From contig JALMGJ010000002.1 in NCBI GenBank assembly GCA_023362775.1, positions 69,479,414-69,543,413 on the forward strand: a stretch of DNA of 64,000 nt. The letters run 5' to 3'. The notes beneath the pieces were generated by a model. That model had not been told where the DNA came from. It ran no database searches and worked only from the letters and a program-made list of their open reading frames with translations. Position 1 is the first letter of the stretch, and the number at the start of each line of letters is the position of its first letter. A program made the position numbers and the translations under genes. The DNA is from Charina bottae. Its lineage: Eukaryota; Chordata; Lepidosauria; Squamata; Charinaidae. Positions 32,309-44,508 of the stretch are shown here, in pieces.

Positions 32309-35172
32309 GGCAGGTTGCAAAGCAATCAGAATTTAGGATATGAGTGCAAAAAAGGCATACAGATTCCATCTGAGGGAGGATAAAACGTTGCCCTTTTTTG
32401 CATTTTGGAGGACTGGGGGGACTTAAAGGAAGAAAATGGTTGCTTTAAATCTAAAGTGATTAAGCCCCCCATTTTACCAGTTAAAACCCCTGAATCCCCT
32501 CCCAAAACAGGCCCTGTGCCCAGAGTGCAGTTGCCTACATGCCGGGCAAAATCTAAGATAGCTGTTAAGCCAATGGAAGTGATCCATCCCAGCTCTATCA
32601 TTGTAGCGATAATCCTTTGGGCCCCAGAATGGTCTCTCTTAGATGGTAGAAAGTGTACATTCATTTTCCAGTCCGTGTTTTGTGAATGGCCTTACCCACC
32701 ATAGCAGCCATTTTGTGAACAGTCCAGTCTCCCATGAAGGCCATTTTGTGAGTGTACCTACCACATAACATTCCAAATGTGCTCCCAGCCCCTAAAGACG
32801 ACTTACCCTTTCTGAGGAAGATGATCTTTCAGGTGAGATGGACTACAGCTATCCTGGGTTTTAAAAGCAATAACTAGCACCTGGTAATTGCTAGGTAAAA
32901 GCTGGGAACTGGCAGCTAAAATTCAGGAATGCAGAAATTACTCCTGTTCTGCTTTCTTGTCTTCATTTCCTACTATTCAAAGGAGAACAATGGCAGATAA
33001 CGATGCTGCTCCCTTCCCTCCATCTTCAGACAGCAATGCAGTTGCCCCTCCGTCACCTCATATTTCTCTTCCTCATGCTCTCTCACATTTCCCCCCCTTC
33101 CTTCTCCTGTTACTCTTTCCTTTTCTCCCCACCCCTCCTTCCCTCTCTTCCTCTCTGATGGATGGAACCATTAGTGGAATCACTGTAAATAATGTGTAAA
33201 GTTAGAAGTTACAACAAGGTATCTCATTAAAGCCGCTTCACTCATCTTATTTCCCAATTAATTTTTAAAGCTTCGCAAGAATGCAGTGACAATATGTCAC
33301 AGCATATCATTGTGGCAGGCGACAGGAAGTTAATAACCCACTGGCCCTTAAAGAAACCCTCTAACATCAGCAGCCCATGAGTAAATAACATATGAGATAC
33401 CCCCCCTCTTTTCCCCCCCTCACTGTCTCCCCCACTTTTTCTTTTTTTAAAAAAAACTCAAAAGAGTTTGTACTAAAGTAACATCATTATCTCAGAAAGC
33501 TCTTCTGGATAGAAAGAACAGTGGGAGAGGTCGGGCCTGGAATGCATTATGGGATTTTTATGTGTGTGTGTGTGTGTGTTGGGTATCTGAAGAAAAACAT
33601 CTAAATTCAGGGAAAACCTACCTTTGTATTGGCTATCATATTTCTCTCTTTAACCTGACCATTCCATTACCTTAGACTTCTTTTTTTCTCCTGAACTCTT
33701 GAATACAGCTTCACAGCTTCAGTCTGTGGTTAAGTGTTATACCATATAGAGTGATTTTTATCTTCTGTTACTATAACTCTCTGCCTTTGACCACCCTCCC
33801 CTACTTGTAAGAAGCAGAACGGTGGATAATCTTTCCCTTTATATTCCTCTGAGCATCCTTCTCCGTTCTAAGTGTATTTGCAGTTCTTTTCCTTTGTGGT
33901 TCCAAACAAAGGACAGGGGTGGCTTTTAAGATCACAGCTGAAAGCCAAGAACTTGCTGGAAAAATCTAGTGAGCCAGATTTTGGCTATAACGCTGCCGTC
34001 ACTTCATTGATGGGGAAAGCAAAGGACCCAGGATTTCCCTGGTATGTATGCCCTTTCCAAAAGAGGCAACAATACAGTATATCTGGATTCCATCCAGCAC
34101 CTGCAATTTGTACACTCCAGTGACATTAGCCACAGTGGTTTCAAGATGCCCTTTTTCCTTTATACTCTGGATGGGAGCAATGGAGAAGTAAATGTAGGTT
34201 AACATATTATGGCACCTGTGAAGCTTTCACTGTGAAAGTAACACATTGCACATTTGCTTGGCAAAAAAAATAAAATAAAGTAAGACATGGAGACTCTGGT
34301 GGACATTTCCTCTGCAGATCCTATAAGGCCAAAGCTGGTCCAGTTTATAAACGTCTCAGTGATGCAATGGTAGCCATATTGAGCCAAATTCAAAGATGGC
34401 TGCCCCAAAACATGTTGTTTCTAAGGTAAAAGGCAAGAAAGTGATATCCATCTCCATTTGTTGTCTTTTTTGTCTGGCAGCCTGGAAACACACAACTGCA
34501 GCTGTCAGGATTATGTCCTGGGGACTCTCTAACTCTCCTGCTTTTCATTGTTTGTCCTATTTTTTTCCAAAACATTTTAAATTTTCTTTAAAATTATGGT
34601 TTCAAAATCTGGAGTGATTCTGGCGGATGTGTTGTATATATCAAAAGATTTCAAGCCAATCTAGCTTGATCCGTTTTAAAACATTTTTTTTTTATTTCAA
34701 TTTTACTTTTCTGTACAACAGGTTATTTCTAGAACCTACTTCCTTAAAGTAAAATATTAAAATAAAACTGTGTTCTTAGGCATGTTCTGTAAGTCTACTT
34801 TCATGCCTCAGTCTGTATCTTTGAGGGTTGTGGAACATCATATGGTTCTGAAGAAAGTTTTACTGTTGAATTGGTCAGGGAATTCAGGTTTTTTCTAGAA
34901 ACCTACTAGTCCCACCCCCAATCTCTAATAAAAGCTGTGATCTACAACTTTACTTATATACCTATTTCTCCTTTCTTGTACAGTGGGATTTTTGCTAGAA
35001 CAAAATAATATGGGTAAAAGGAAGTTTTAAAAAATCACCAATTCTTTTTTGAAGTTAACTTGTCAGTTTGTCTTTTCTATGCCATTAGTTGCTGCTTTAG
35101 ATTCAGAATATTACTTTTTTTGTTACTGTGTGAATCTGAATCTCCCCCAATCTCCAAATTTGTTTTGTCTCA
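32309..35172. other. no gene recognised
   Basis: No coding region is convincing. The 99-codon plus frame at 32405-32704 is proline-rich and unrecognised. A (TG)n run lies at 33561-33580. Some stretches (for example gcagccattttgtgaacag near 32704) look repetitive but are not identified. Confidence 0.35.
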
Positions 35173-37293
35173 ATGATTATACCCAAAGATCTGCTGCACG
35201 GCCCAGCAGAGGTCCTGGCCGCAGCCTGGAATAAGGAAGCAGCCAGGGCCTTGGACAGGATCGCGCCTTTGCGACCTCTCTTGCCCCATTCGGCCCGTCA
35301 CTCCCCGTGGTTTACAGAGGAGTTGAGGGTTTTGAAGAGGGTTAAGAGACGTCTGGAGCGCCACTGGAGAAAGATGAAGACTGAATCTGACCGGACACAA
35401 ACTAGAGCCGCTATTAGGGCCTACCTTGTGGCGGTAAGAGTGGCGAAACGTGAATATTTCTCCATTCTTATTGCGTCTGCAGAATGCCGCCCGTCGGCCC
35501 TGTTCAAGATCACTAGATCTCTTTTGGGTCGTATAGATTCAGTGACCCATTTACAGGGCCGGTTGGAAGAGTTTCCTGAGCATCTGCAGGATAAAATCGC
35601 TCAGATCCATTCTACGTTACACTCTAAGCATGAGGCACAGTCTGGGGAGATGCCAGGGGATCGTACTTGCCCTGTTATCTGGGAACAGTTTGATCCTGTT
35701 AGACCTGATGAAGTGGACATGATCCTCCGGATTGTAAATGCCACCACATGCCTTTTAGATCCATGTCCCTCCTGGCTGGTTAAATCAGCCAGGGAGGTGA
35801 CATGTGGTTGGGTCCAGGCAATGATTAATACATCCTTGAGGGAGGGGGTGTTTCTGGCTACCTTTAAGGAGGCGCTGGTGCACCCCCTCCTCAAAAAACC
35901 ATCCCTGGACGCCACCGTTTTGAACAACTTTTGCCCTGTCTCCCACCTTCCCTTTTTGGGAAAGGTGGTTGAGAAGGTGGTGGCGCTGCAACTCCAGAGG
36001 ATTCTGGATGAAACGGATTATCTAGACCCCTTTCAGTCAGGTTTCAGGCCGGGATATGGGACAGAGACTGCATTGGTCGCACTTATGGATGATCTCTGGC
36101 AGGAGCGTGATGGAGGGAGTGCATCCATTCTCGCTCTCTTGGACCTCTCAGTGGCTTTCGATACCGTCGACCACGTTATCCTTCTGGGACGGCTCAGGGA
36201 GTTGGGGGTGGGCGGCGTAGTCTTGCACTGGTTTACCTCCTTCCTCCAGGGCCGTTCCCAATCGGTGGTTATAGGGGAGGAGAGATCCGACCCACATCCC
36301 CTCTTGTGTGGGGTGCCACAGGGTTCGGTTCTCTCTCCTCTCCTATTAAAAATCTACATGAAGCCTCTGGGGGAGATCATCCATCAACACGGGATGAGGT
36401 ATCATCAATACGCTGATGATACTCAGCTGTATATCTCCATCCTGGGTGAAGTAAGTGATGCAGTCGACACCCTGTCTCAGTGCCTGGGGGCTGTGGGGGC
36501 CTGGATGGGGAACAACAGGCTTCAACTGAACCCTGGTAAGACGGAGTGGCTGTGGATTGATGGCCTCTCGGTTTCCAGGAAGTTGTCATCTTTAACTCTG
36601 GATGGGGTGGCACTGGCCCATTCAGATTCAGTGCACAACTTGGGGGTCTTCTTGGACTCACAACTCCTGCTCGAAGAGCAGGTGGCAGTCGTGGCCAGGA
36701 GGGCCTTTGCACAACTTCGGGTTGTATGCCAGTTGCACACTTTCCTGGATCGAGATGCCCTCCGAACAGTCACTCATGCCCTTGTCATCTCCCATATAGA
36801 TTATTGCAATGCACTCTACATGGGGCTACCCTTGAAGAGTATCCGGAAGCTTCAGCTGGTCCAGAATGCAGTCGCGCAGGCAGTTATGGGTGCGATGAGA
36901 TCAGCCCATGTAACACCACTGCTGCGTGAGCTGCATTGGGTACCAGTTTGCTTCCGGGTCCAATTCAAGGTGTTGGTTATCACCTTTAAAGCCCTACATG
37001 GCATGGGACCAGGGTACCTGAGGGACTGTCTCATCCCGATTACATCTACCCGCCCCACCCGGTCATGCAGAGAGGGCATGCTTCGGACCCCATCAGTGAA
37101 GGAATTTCATTTGGCAGGTTCCAGGAGACGTGCCTTCTCTGCAGTAGCACCCACCTTGTGGAATAGCTTGCCCCCGGAGGTGAGACAGGAGCCTTCACTC
37201 CTGGCCTTCAGAAAGTCTTTAAAGACCTGGTTCTGCCGCCTTGCTTGGGACAAAGGAGGTAATAGTTCCTCTTGGGGGTGGTTAGCCCCGTAA
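35173..37293 (+). CDS. L2 ORF2 C-terminal 706 codons: reverse transcriptase
   Basis: This frame encodes the region between endonuclease and C-terminus of an L2 polymerase. Visible blocks: PWFTEELRVLKRVKRRLE (about residues 44-61), the reverse transcriptase start HPLLKKPSLDATVL (240s), FRPGYGTETALVALMDDLW, DLSVAFDTVDHVILLGRL with the first catalytic Asp, CGVPQGSVLSPLL, and the catalytic YADD in QYADDTQLYIS (near residue 417). The C-terminus has DYCNALYMGLPLKSIRKLQL and LWNSLPPEVRQ. The endonuclease domain is missing because of 5' truncation, so it cannot retrotranspose by itself. The first Met spans the insertion junction and is probably not a native start. It is an element gene, not a host gene. 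Confidence 0.85.
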   Translation: MIIPKDLLHGPAEVLAAAWNKEAARALDRIAPLRPLLPHSARHSPWFTEELRVLKRVKRRLERHWRKMKTESDRTQTRAAIRAYLVAVRVAKREYFSILIASAECRPSALFKITRSLLGRIDSVTHLQGRLEEFPEHLQDKIAQIHSTLHSKHEAQSGEMPGDRTCPVIWEQFDPVRPDEVDMILRIVNATTCLLDPCPSWLVKSAREVTCGWVQAMINTSLREGVFLATFKEALVHPLLKKPSLDATVLNNFCPVSHLPFLGKVVEKVVALQLQRILDETDYLDPFQSGFRPGYGTETALVALMDDLWQERDGGSASILALLDLSVAFDTVDHVILLGRLRELGVGGVVLHWFTSFLQGRSQSVVIGEERSDPHPLLCGVPQGSVLSPLLLKIYMKPLGEIIHQHGMRYHQYADDTQLYISILGEVSDAVDTLSQCLGAVGAWMGNNRLQLNPGKTEWLWIDGLSVSRKLSSLTLDGVALAHSDSVHNLGVFLDSQLLLEEQVAVVARRAFAQLRVVCQLHTFLDRDALRTVTHALVISHIDYCNALYMGLPLKSIRKLQLVQNAVAQAVMGAMRSAHVTPLLRELHWVPVCFRVQFKVLVITFKALHGMGPGYLRDCLIPITSTRPTRSCREGMLRTPSVKEFHLAGSRRRAFSAVAPTLWNSLPPEVRQEPSLLAFRKSLKTWFCRLAWDKGGNSSSWGWLAP

Positions 37294-37461
37294 TACCCTC
37301 CTTTTTTAAGATCTTCCCATCCTCTGGATTCTTATCTATTTATTATTATATTGTATTTTTAAGTGTGTAGGTTTTTGATATTGATTTTAATGATTTTAAT
37401 GTTGTAAACCGCCCAGAGTCCGCTGTCGTGGAGATGGGCGGTCATAAATTCGAACAACAAA

Positions 37462-37496
<35 letters not shown>

Positions 37497-37497
37497 A
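35175..37497 (+). mobile_element. 5'-truncated L2 LINE with open ORF2 3' half
   Basis: L2 homology begins at attatacccaaagatctgct (35176), the position equivalent to about 5601 in the longer copy. It continues to the 3' UTR with aaaccgcccagagtccgctg and gagatgggcggtcataaat and the (AAAT)n tail at 37459-37496. The whole coding part is open, making this the best-preserved L2 in the window. No target duplication could be identified. Confidence 0.92.
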
Positions 37498-40400
37498 ATA
37501 ATCCAACATCAAATTACACATTTATGTAGTATGTTTTATTACATGTACATTTTCCCTTAGTTTGCTAATATAACATTGGCCAGTAAAAGAATGATATGTT
37601 ACATAAGCTTCATTGCTTAAAAGACATCAGCTGCATCCTAAAAGAGAGAAATTTTAAAGGTGGGAGTTACAATTATTTAACTACTAACCATAAGTAATCA
37701 AAACTCCTGTATCTGCAGGAGCTGTAATGACAACAGAAATTATAAAAAACCAATAAATATTTCTATGGCATCTCAAAGACTCCTAAATATATTATCACAT
37801 GATCTTAGCATCCTGAGAAAGAAGTAGATTTATGTTTTTGAGAGGGAGAGACAAGGGAGGAGGGAAACGGTGATGGAAAGATGTCGGCAAGTCTGTATTT
37901 TCCTGTTTTTGTGGGTGACATCATTAAAGTCTGAAATAATGTTGCCCAGGAAGGTATACTGTATGAACAGAGGTGGTATCTGCCAGCAAATAAATAATCT
38001 GAGTAACAGCAGACTATACCTGATCCATTAGCCATGTTGACCAGTGGTGTCTGCAGAAGGGTGGGATTCTTTCAGTATATGCCAGTTATGATGCAAAATA
38101 AAAATTTGGGTGGGAAGTGAGAACACTGATCTTTGGTCAGTCAAGTGTCCTTTGACCAGAATGTATCTATTCTGAAATCCACTGTGAGGTAGTGCTTAGG
38201 ACGTCAGTCAAGAAATCCAAGGAAATCAAAGTTCCAATCCTCACTTGCTTATGAAGCTCTACTAGGTAGAACAGACCATGAAATCAGTTCCACAGGATGT
38301 CTCAAACTACCTTTACTGATATCAGCACTCATGGACACCAATGGTCCCATGAATCTCCTCCCTCAGTACCTGCCAGGTTCCAGCTGATTTTATTTAAAGT
38401 TCTTATTTTTAAAATTAAAAACAAATTTAAATTTCCTGGGACAGAAAGGTGGAAGAGCACAAGAGCAGAATTGTCCAAAGGGAGAAGGCAGCTTCACCTG
38501 CCATACGATAATCCATGCATTTCTTCATACCTTGTTAGATTTGCATATATCACAAACATATGTGACAGTCCTTTTTTGCTATCTTCTTTCTTTTGGAAGC
38601 ATCCTTTTTTTTAAAAAAAAAAGTGAAAATATTGTACACACATTCATACACAGAGAGAGAGAGCATGAATATGTAATTAGGATATTAAACATACCAGTCA
38701 TTCAAACAAAAAAACAAAGGTTATGTTGTGCTCTTCAATCTAAAAAATCTGATACTTCAGGATCAAGCTAATCACAGACCTCCTTTGGTATATCAGAAGT
38801 GATAACCACCTATTGATCTACAATGCAAACACCACTGCCTGGATGACAGCGCTATGTGAATCAATAAAACTGGATGCAGCTGGAAAGAAAAAGTAACAAC
38901 CGTTAACAAGCACTAAACAGGTTCAAATTGTTAAGCACAAACTGCAACTTTACCAGACCTCCTTTACTGAGGTCAAAATCTTTATGCACAGATCAATCCA
39001 TTATAAACAGTGCTTTCTTATCTTTAGATACTGGAATTCAGAAAGGAGCAAATATGAGAAGAAATGAAGGCAGGGGAAGTTCAAGTGACATTCCAGTTGT
39101 GATACAGGAAAATCAAAGGGGTGAAAATCCTGTCAAATACTTCCAAATAAAAGGACCTCCTTCAGAATTTTGTTTCTCTCTGAATTTCATCTGCTCTGTG
39201 TCCTTAATTTCTTGCATATTACTGCTGAGCTAAATTATTCTCTGCAATGTTTGCAATTGTGTTTTCAGATTTGGAAACTGGGCTGATATTCTGGTGGCAG
39301 ACAGAGTATAAACAGTGACCTGTATATTGATTAAACTGATGGACTTGTGTTGGGGAAATCCAAGTTTAAGCTTTCAGTCAACCTTGCTGGTCATTGGGGG
39401 CCTTTGAGCCAATTTCCCTCACTTATCTCACCTTACCTCACATGGTGTGATTGTGAGGGCCTGTCAGAGAAATTAATAATAACACATTAATAAGAAGCTA
39501 TTTAACGAAGAACACAAGAAGTCAGACTAGAGATCCATCTACCTCAGTACTTTCTGCGGTGGTACCACTGACCCCAGATGTAACAATCTTACAGAGAATC
39601 TCTTTTTTTATATCTTTTATATGTCTTTCCTGAAGAATAAGCTCCATTCTGTTACAAAAAGGAGTAATATCCCTAAACTAAAAATAATACAATGTACATT
39701 TACAATTATGTTGATGTACAGTTGCCCCCTCCAACTATCTAATCTATCATCTGTGCATCTCACTGAGAAAAATATATAGATACTCTGATGAATAGTACAG
39801 ATGTGCTATGCTTTGGATCTACTCAGAAAGACCTTGTTACAACTTCTTATTGCTTCCCTAACACAAGCATACTGTATGTTTTTCTGGGAAAGACAAAGCT
39901 TCTTTAAGGAAGTGTCAACAGATAGGGCAGGCATAGCCATGTCTTCTCCAAAACTCTTTTTTGGCTTTGAATCTAAAGTGTGGCACATCTTTGTGAATAG
40001 TATCAGCTTTTCCTCAACGCTTGTCAATTTGTAAAGTCATTTGTGACCCTCCCTCCTTGGCTGTGAGGTTGCTGGATTTTAGCTGCAAGGTCTAGTCTCA
40101 GAGGTAGCATTGTTTTAAATGGACTGTGAAAGACTAAAAAGTTCTCCATTTTTTCCCTATCTGCTCTAATTCTGTGTGATGAAAAAGAAAGAACATTTTG
40201 GAGACAGTCTCATGGGTGGAATTTGGTGCTTTTAGTGACAAGTTGGCCCAGGATTGTGTCAATGTTCCTTTTTGTATTGTACAATCATCTCTCCAGTAGT
40301 TTGCAGCTTCCATTGAATCTCAAAGGAAGACTTTATGAGAAAACTCCTGCTGGGCTTTTTCAGTAATGTAACCACTGTCATTAAGGTTGAAGAAATTCAT

Positions 40401-41049
40401 TCATTCACTCACTCACTCACTCACTCACTCACTCACTCACTCACTCACTCCAATTTCTATGCCACCTACTCACTGGATTTGCCTTCCCCTGTATAAATCC
40501 AGAGAAAGCATCCATCCAATATTGCAGCTTACAAATTTGGTGAAGAATTTTGGAAGGCCATGTTGCCCATTTCTAATCTAAATTGTTTGACTGCCACTCT
40601 TCAGAGCTCCAAATAAGTATTTTCCCAATCTAGACATGATAGGCATCACATTTAACTGCAAAGCACAAACATCCTTACACTGAGTTATATCCCCTTTAAA
40701 CTGTAAGTGACTCAGCCCTTACAGAAACTGCTTCTGATTGGTGTTCCTTCTGTTTATCACTTTTTCCTAAGGCATATAGTGGCAAGGAACAGTCTTTCCA
40801 TGGCTCTGCAGTTTCATGACAGCATCCTGGGGACTCTTTAGAGTGAAGGCAAGACCCTCTAATGTGGAACTGGTTCAGCTGTCTACAACCAGTACTATGA
40901 TAGATAGAAACTCTCTTCTTGGATTCTGATTCAATTAAAGGGTCTAAATAACATTTGGATCTTTTCCAACTTATTGTCACTCTAACATGCAGGGTGAATC
41001 TCAAGCAAGGTTCTTTTGTGAAGCTTTGCTACAATCACCAAAGAGAAGA
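37498..41049. other. no gene; degraded SINE piece and microsatellite
   Basis: At 39408-39465 gagccaatttccctcactt and ctcacctt resemble the SINE body. A repeat (TCAC)n is at 40397-40450. Otherwise unique AT-rich DNA with no coding support. Confidence 0.35.
40397..40450 (+). repeat. (TCAC)n microsatellite
   Basis: About thirteen tetranucleotide units. Confidence 0.95.
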
Positions 41050-41818
41050 AGAAAAAGCCTTCTCATTTAAGATCACTTAATCTCAATTGGTACAACCAGA
41101 GATATGTCGGTATACCATCGGAAGATGGGACTCCCAGGTCGGAAGATGGTCAAAATGCTACTGGGGAGGAACAGAGGATAAGTTCAACTAGCCCCAGATG
41201 TGATGACGCGGCTAGCTCAAAGCCGAAAGGACGGCTAGCGGCTGACGGTGCTGGTGGTGAACGACGAATCCGATGTTCTAAAGATCAACACACCATAGGA
41301 ACCTGGAATGTAAGATCTATGAGCCAGGGCAAATTGGATGTGTTTATTGGTGAGATGTCAAGATTAAATATAGACATTTTAGGTGTCAGTGAACTGAAAT
41401 GGACTGGAATGGGCCACTTCACATCAGATCTGGTGGTCATCTGATGTGAAGTGGCCCATTCCAGTCCATTTCAGTTCACTGACACCTAAAATGTCTATAT
41501 TTAATCTTGACATCTCACCAATAACCACATCCAATTTGCCTTGTCTCATAGATCTTACATTCCAGGTTCCTATGGTGTGTTCATCTTTAGAACATCGGAT
41601 TCGTCGTTCACCACCAGCACCGTCGGCCGCTAGCCGTTCTTTCGGCTTTGAGCTAGCCGCGTTATCACATCTGGGGCTAGTTGAACTTATCCTCTGTTCC
41701 TCCCCAGTAGCATTTTGACCATCTTCCGACCTGGGAGTCCCATCTTCCGATGGTATACCGACATATCTCTGGTTGTACCAATTGAGATTATGTGATCTTA
41801 AATGAGAAGGCTTTTTCT
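41050..41818. repeat. 380-bp inverted duplication spanning host flank and BovB 5' region
   Basis: Positions 41050-41429 and 41439-41818 are inverted copies of exactly equal length (380 bp) around a 9-bp centre (ctggtggtc, itself the inverse of BovB gaccaccag). Only a handful of mismatches are visible (for example gatgacgcgg against gataacgcgg and cacttaatc against cacataatc). Both arms include about 29 bp of flanking host DNA (gccttctcatttaagatcac) plus the target duplication. The rearrangement therefore happened after the BovB inserted. Confidence 0.92.
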
Positions 41819-44496
41819 ACTACTGTGGACAAGAGGACCACAGAAGAAATGGAGTAGCCTTCATAATTAATAATAAAGTGGCTAAAGCAGTGCTTGGATA
41901 CAATCCAAAAAACGATAGAATGATCTCAATTCGAATTCAAAGTAAGCCATTTAACATCACAGTGATCCAAATATACGCCCCAACCACAGATGCTGAAGAA
42001 GCAGAAGTGGATCAGTTCTATGAGGATATGCAGCACCTACTGGATAATACACCAAAAAGAGATGTTACTTTCATTACAGGAGACTGGAATGCTAAGGTGG
42101 GTAGTCAAACGACACCTGGAATTACAGGCAAGCATGGTCTGGGAGAACAAAATGAAGCGGGACATAAGCTGATAGAATTTTGCCAAGACAACTCACTGTG
42201 CATAACAAACACTCTCTTCCAACAACTTAAAAGATGACTTTATACATGGACTTCACCAGATGGTCGACACTGAAATCAGATTGACTACATCCTTTGCAGC
42301 CAAAGGTGGCGGACATCTATACAGTCGGTAAAAACAAGACATGGAGCTGACTGTAGTTCAGATCACGAACTTCTTATTGCAAAATTTAGAATCAGACTAA
42401 AGAGAATAGGGAAGACCCACAGATCAGTTAGATATGAGCTCACTAATATTCCTAAGGAATATGCAGTGGAGGTGAAGAATAGATTTAAGGGACTAGATTT
42501 AGTAGATAGGGTCCCGGAAGAACTATGGACAGAAGTTCGCAACATTGTTCAGGAGGCGGCAACAAAAAACGTCCCAAAGAAAAAGAAAACCAAGAAGGCA
42601 AGATGGCTGTCTGCTGAGACACTGGAAGTAGCCCAAGAAAGAAGGAAAGCAAAAGGCAACAGTGATAGGGGGAGATATGGCCAATTAAATGCAAAATTCC
42701 AGAGGTTAGCCAGAAGAGATAAGGAATTATTTTTAAACAAGCAATGAGCGGAAGTGGAAGAAGACAATAGAATAGGAAGGACAAGAGACCTCTTCCAGAA
42801 AATTAGAAACATCGGAGGTAAATTCCAGGAAAAAATGGGTATGATCAAAAACAAAGATGGTACGGACCTAACAGAAGCAGAAGAGATCAAGAAAAGGTGG
42901 CAGGAATATACGGAAGTTCTGTATAGGAAGGATAATAATATTGGAGATAGCTTTGACGGTGTGATCAGTGAGTTAGAGCCAGACATTCTAAAGAGTGAGG
43001 TTGAATGGGCCTTAAGAAGCATTGCTAATAACAAGGCAGCAGGAGACGACGGTATCCCAGCTGAACTGTTTAAAATCTTGCAAGATGATGCTGTCAAGGT
43101 GATGCATGCCATATGCCAGCAAATTTGGAAAACACAAGAATGGCCATCAGATTGGAAAAAATCAACTTATATCCCCATACCAAAAAAGGGAAGCACTAAA
43201 GAATGTTCAAACTATCAAACAGTGGCACTTATTTCACATGCCAGTAAGGTAATGCTCAAGATCTTGCAAGGTAGACTCCAGCAATTCATGGAGCGAGAAT
43301 TGCCAGATGTACAAGCTGGGTTTAGAAAAGGCAGAGGAACTAGAGACCAAATTGCCAATATCTGCTGGATAATGGAGAAAGCCAGGGAATTTCAGAAAAA
43401 CATCTATTTCTGTTTTATTGACTATTCTAAAGCCTTTGACTGTGTGGATCATAACAAATTGTGGCAAGTTCTTGGTGGTATGGGGATACCAAGTCATCTT
43501 GTCTGCCTCCTGAGGAATCTGTATAACGACCAAGTAGCAACGGTAAGAACAGAGCACGGAACAACGGACTGGTTCAAGATTGGGAAAGGAGTACAGCAGG
43601 GTTGTATACTCTCACCCTACCTATTCAACCTGTACGCAGAACACATCATGCGACGTGCTGGGCTTGATGAATCCAAGGCTGGAGTTAAAATCGCTGGAAG
43701 AAACATTAACAATCTCAGATATGCAGATGATACCACTTTGATGGCTGAAAGCGAGGAGGAGTTGCAGAGCCTTATGACGAAGGTGAAAGAAGAAAGTGCA
43801 AAAGCTGGGTTGCAGTTAAACCTCAAAAAAACCAAGATTATGGCAACCAGCTTGATTGATGACTGGCAAATAGAGGGAGAAAAAGTGGAGGCAGTGACAG
43901 ACTTTGTATTTCTAGGCGCAAAGATTACTGCAGACGCTGACTGCAGCCAGGAAATCAGAAGACGTCTACTTCTTGGGAGGAGAGCAATGGCAAATCTTGA
44001 TAAAATAGTTAAGAGCAGAGACATCACACTGACAACAAAGGTCCGCATAGTTAAAGCAATGGTATTCCCTGTAGTAACCTATGGCTGGGAGAGCTGGACC
44101 ATAAGGAAGGCTGAGCGAAGGAAGATAGATGCTTTTGAACTGTGGTGTTGGAGGAAAATTCTGAGAGTGCCTTGGACTGCAAGAAGATCAAACCAGTACA
44201 TACTCCAGGAAATAAAGCCAGACTGCTCACTTGAGGGAATGATATTAAAGGCAAAACTGAAGTACTTTGGCCACATAATGAGAAGACAGGATACCCTGGA
44301 GAAGAAGCTGATGCTAGGGAAAGTGGAAGGCAAAAGGAAGAGGGGCCAACCAAGGACAAGATGGATGGATGGTATTCTGGAGGTGACGGACTCAACCATG
44401 GGGGAGCTGGGGATGGTGACGGCCAACAGTAAGCTCTGGTGTGGGCTGGTCCATGAGGTCACGAGGAGTCGGAGACGACTGAACGAATAAACAACA
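41091..44496 (+). mobile_element. RTE-BovB LINE, slightly 5'-truncated, with target duplication
   Basis: Flanked by aatctcaattgg at 41079-41090 and 44497-44508; the first two bases are ambiguous with the 3' tail. The copy starts at tacaaccagagatatg, so it lacks about 240 bp of 5' sequence present in the copy ending at 57603. It has two tandem cggaagatgg units where the other copy has about five. The 3' end is gagtcggagacgactgaacg followed by aataaacaacaa, the diagnostic BovB end. The inverted duplication at 41439-41818 interrupts the endonuclease region. Confidence 0.95.
41824..44490 (+). pseudogene. BovB endonuclease/reverse transcriptase ORF with three in-frame TGA codons
   Basis: One continuous reading frame of 889 codons is broken only by TGA at 42235, 42271 and 42745. 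The first part is an APE-type endonuclease (NITVIQIYAPT, ITGDWNAKVG, later QIDYILCS and SSDHELL). Reverse transcriptase follows from about 42990: NNKAAGDDGIPAELFK, PIPKKGSTKECSNY, FCFIDYSKAFDCVDHNKLW, QQGCILSPYLFNLY and the catalytic YADD in NLRYADDTTLM. The C-terminus RRKIDAFELWCWRKILRVPW and YFGHIMRR matches BovB closely. The first stop is at a codon where CGA to TGA is the simplest change. The 5' end of the ORF is displaced by the inverted duplication. Confidence 0.93.
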
Positions 44497-44508
44497 AATC
44501 TCAATTGG

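Noticed and set aside
32014..32369. Minus-strand ORFs of FILFYF repeats as a membrane protein
   Set aside because: They are translations of an (AAAAT)n microsatellite.
32405..32704. 99-codon plus-strand ORF as a small gene
   Set aside because: No recognisable domain, start context or neighbouring exon; kept as unclassified.
35173..37293. Long ORF considered as a host gene
   Set aside because: Motifs, 3' UTR and (AAAT)n tail show it is the polymerase of an L2 LINE.
42549..44504. Several minus-strand ORFs of 100-190 codons
   Set aside because: They are antisense shadows of the BovB polymerase frame.
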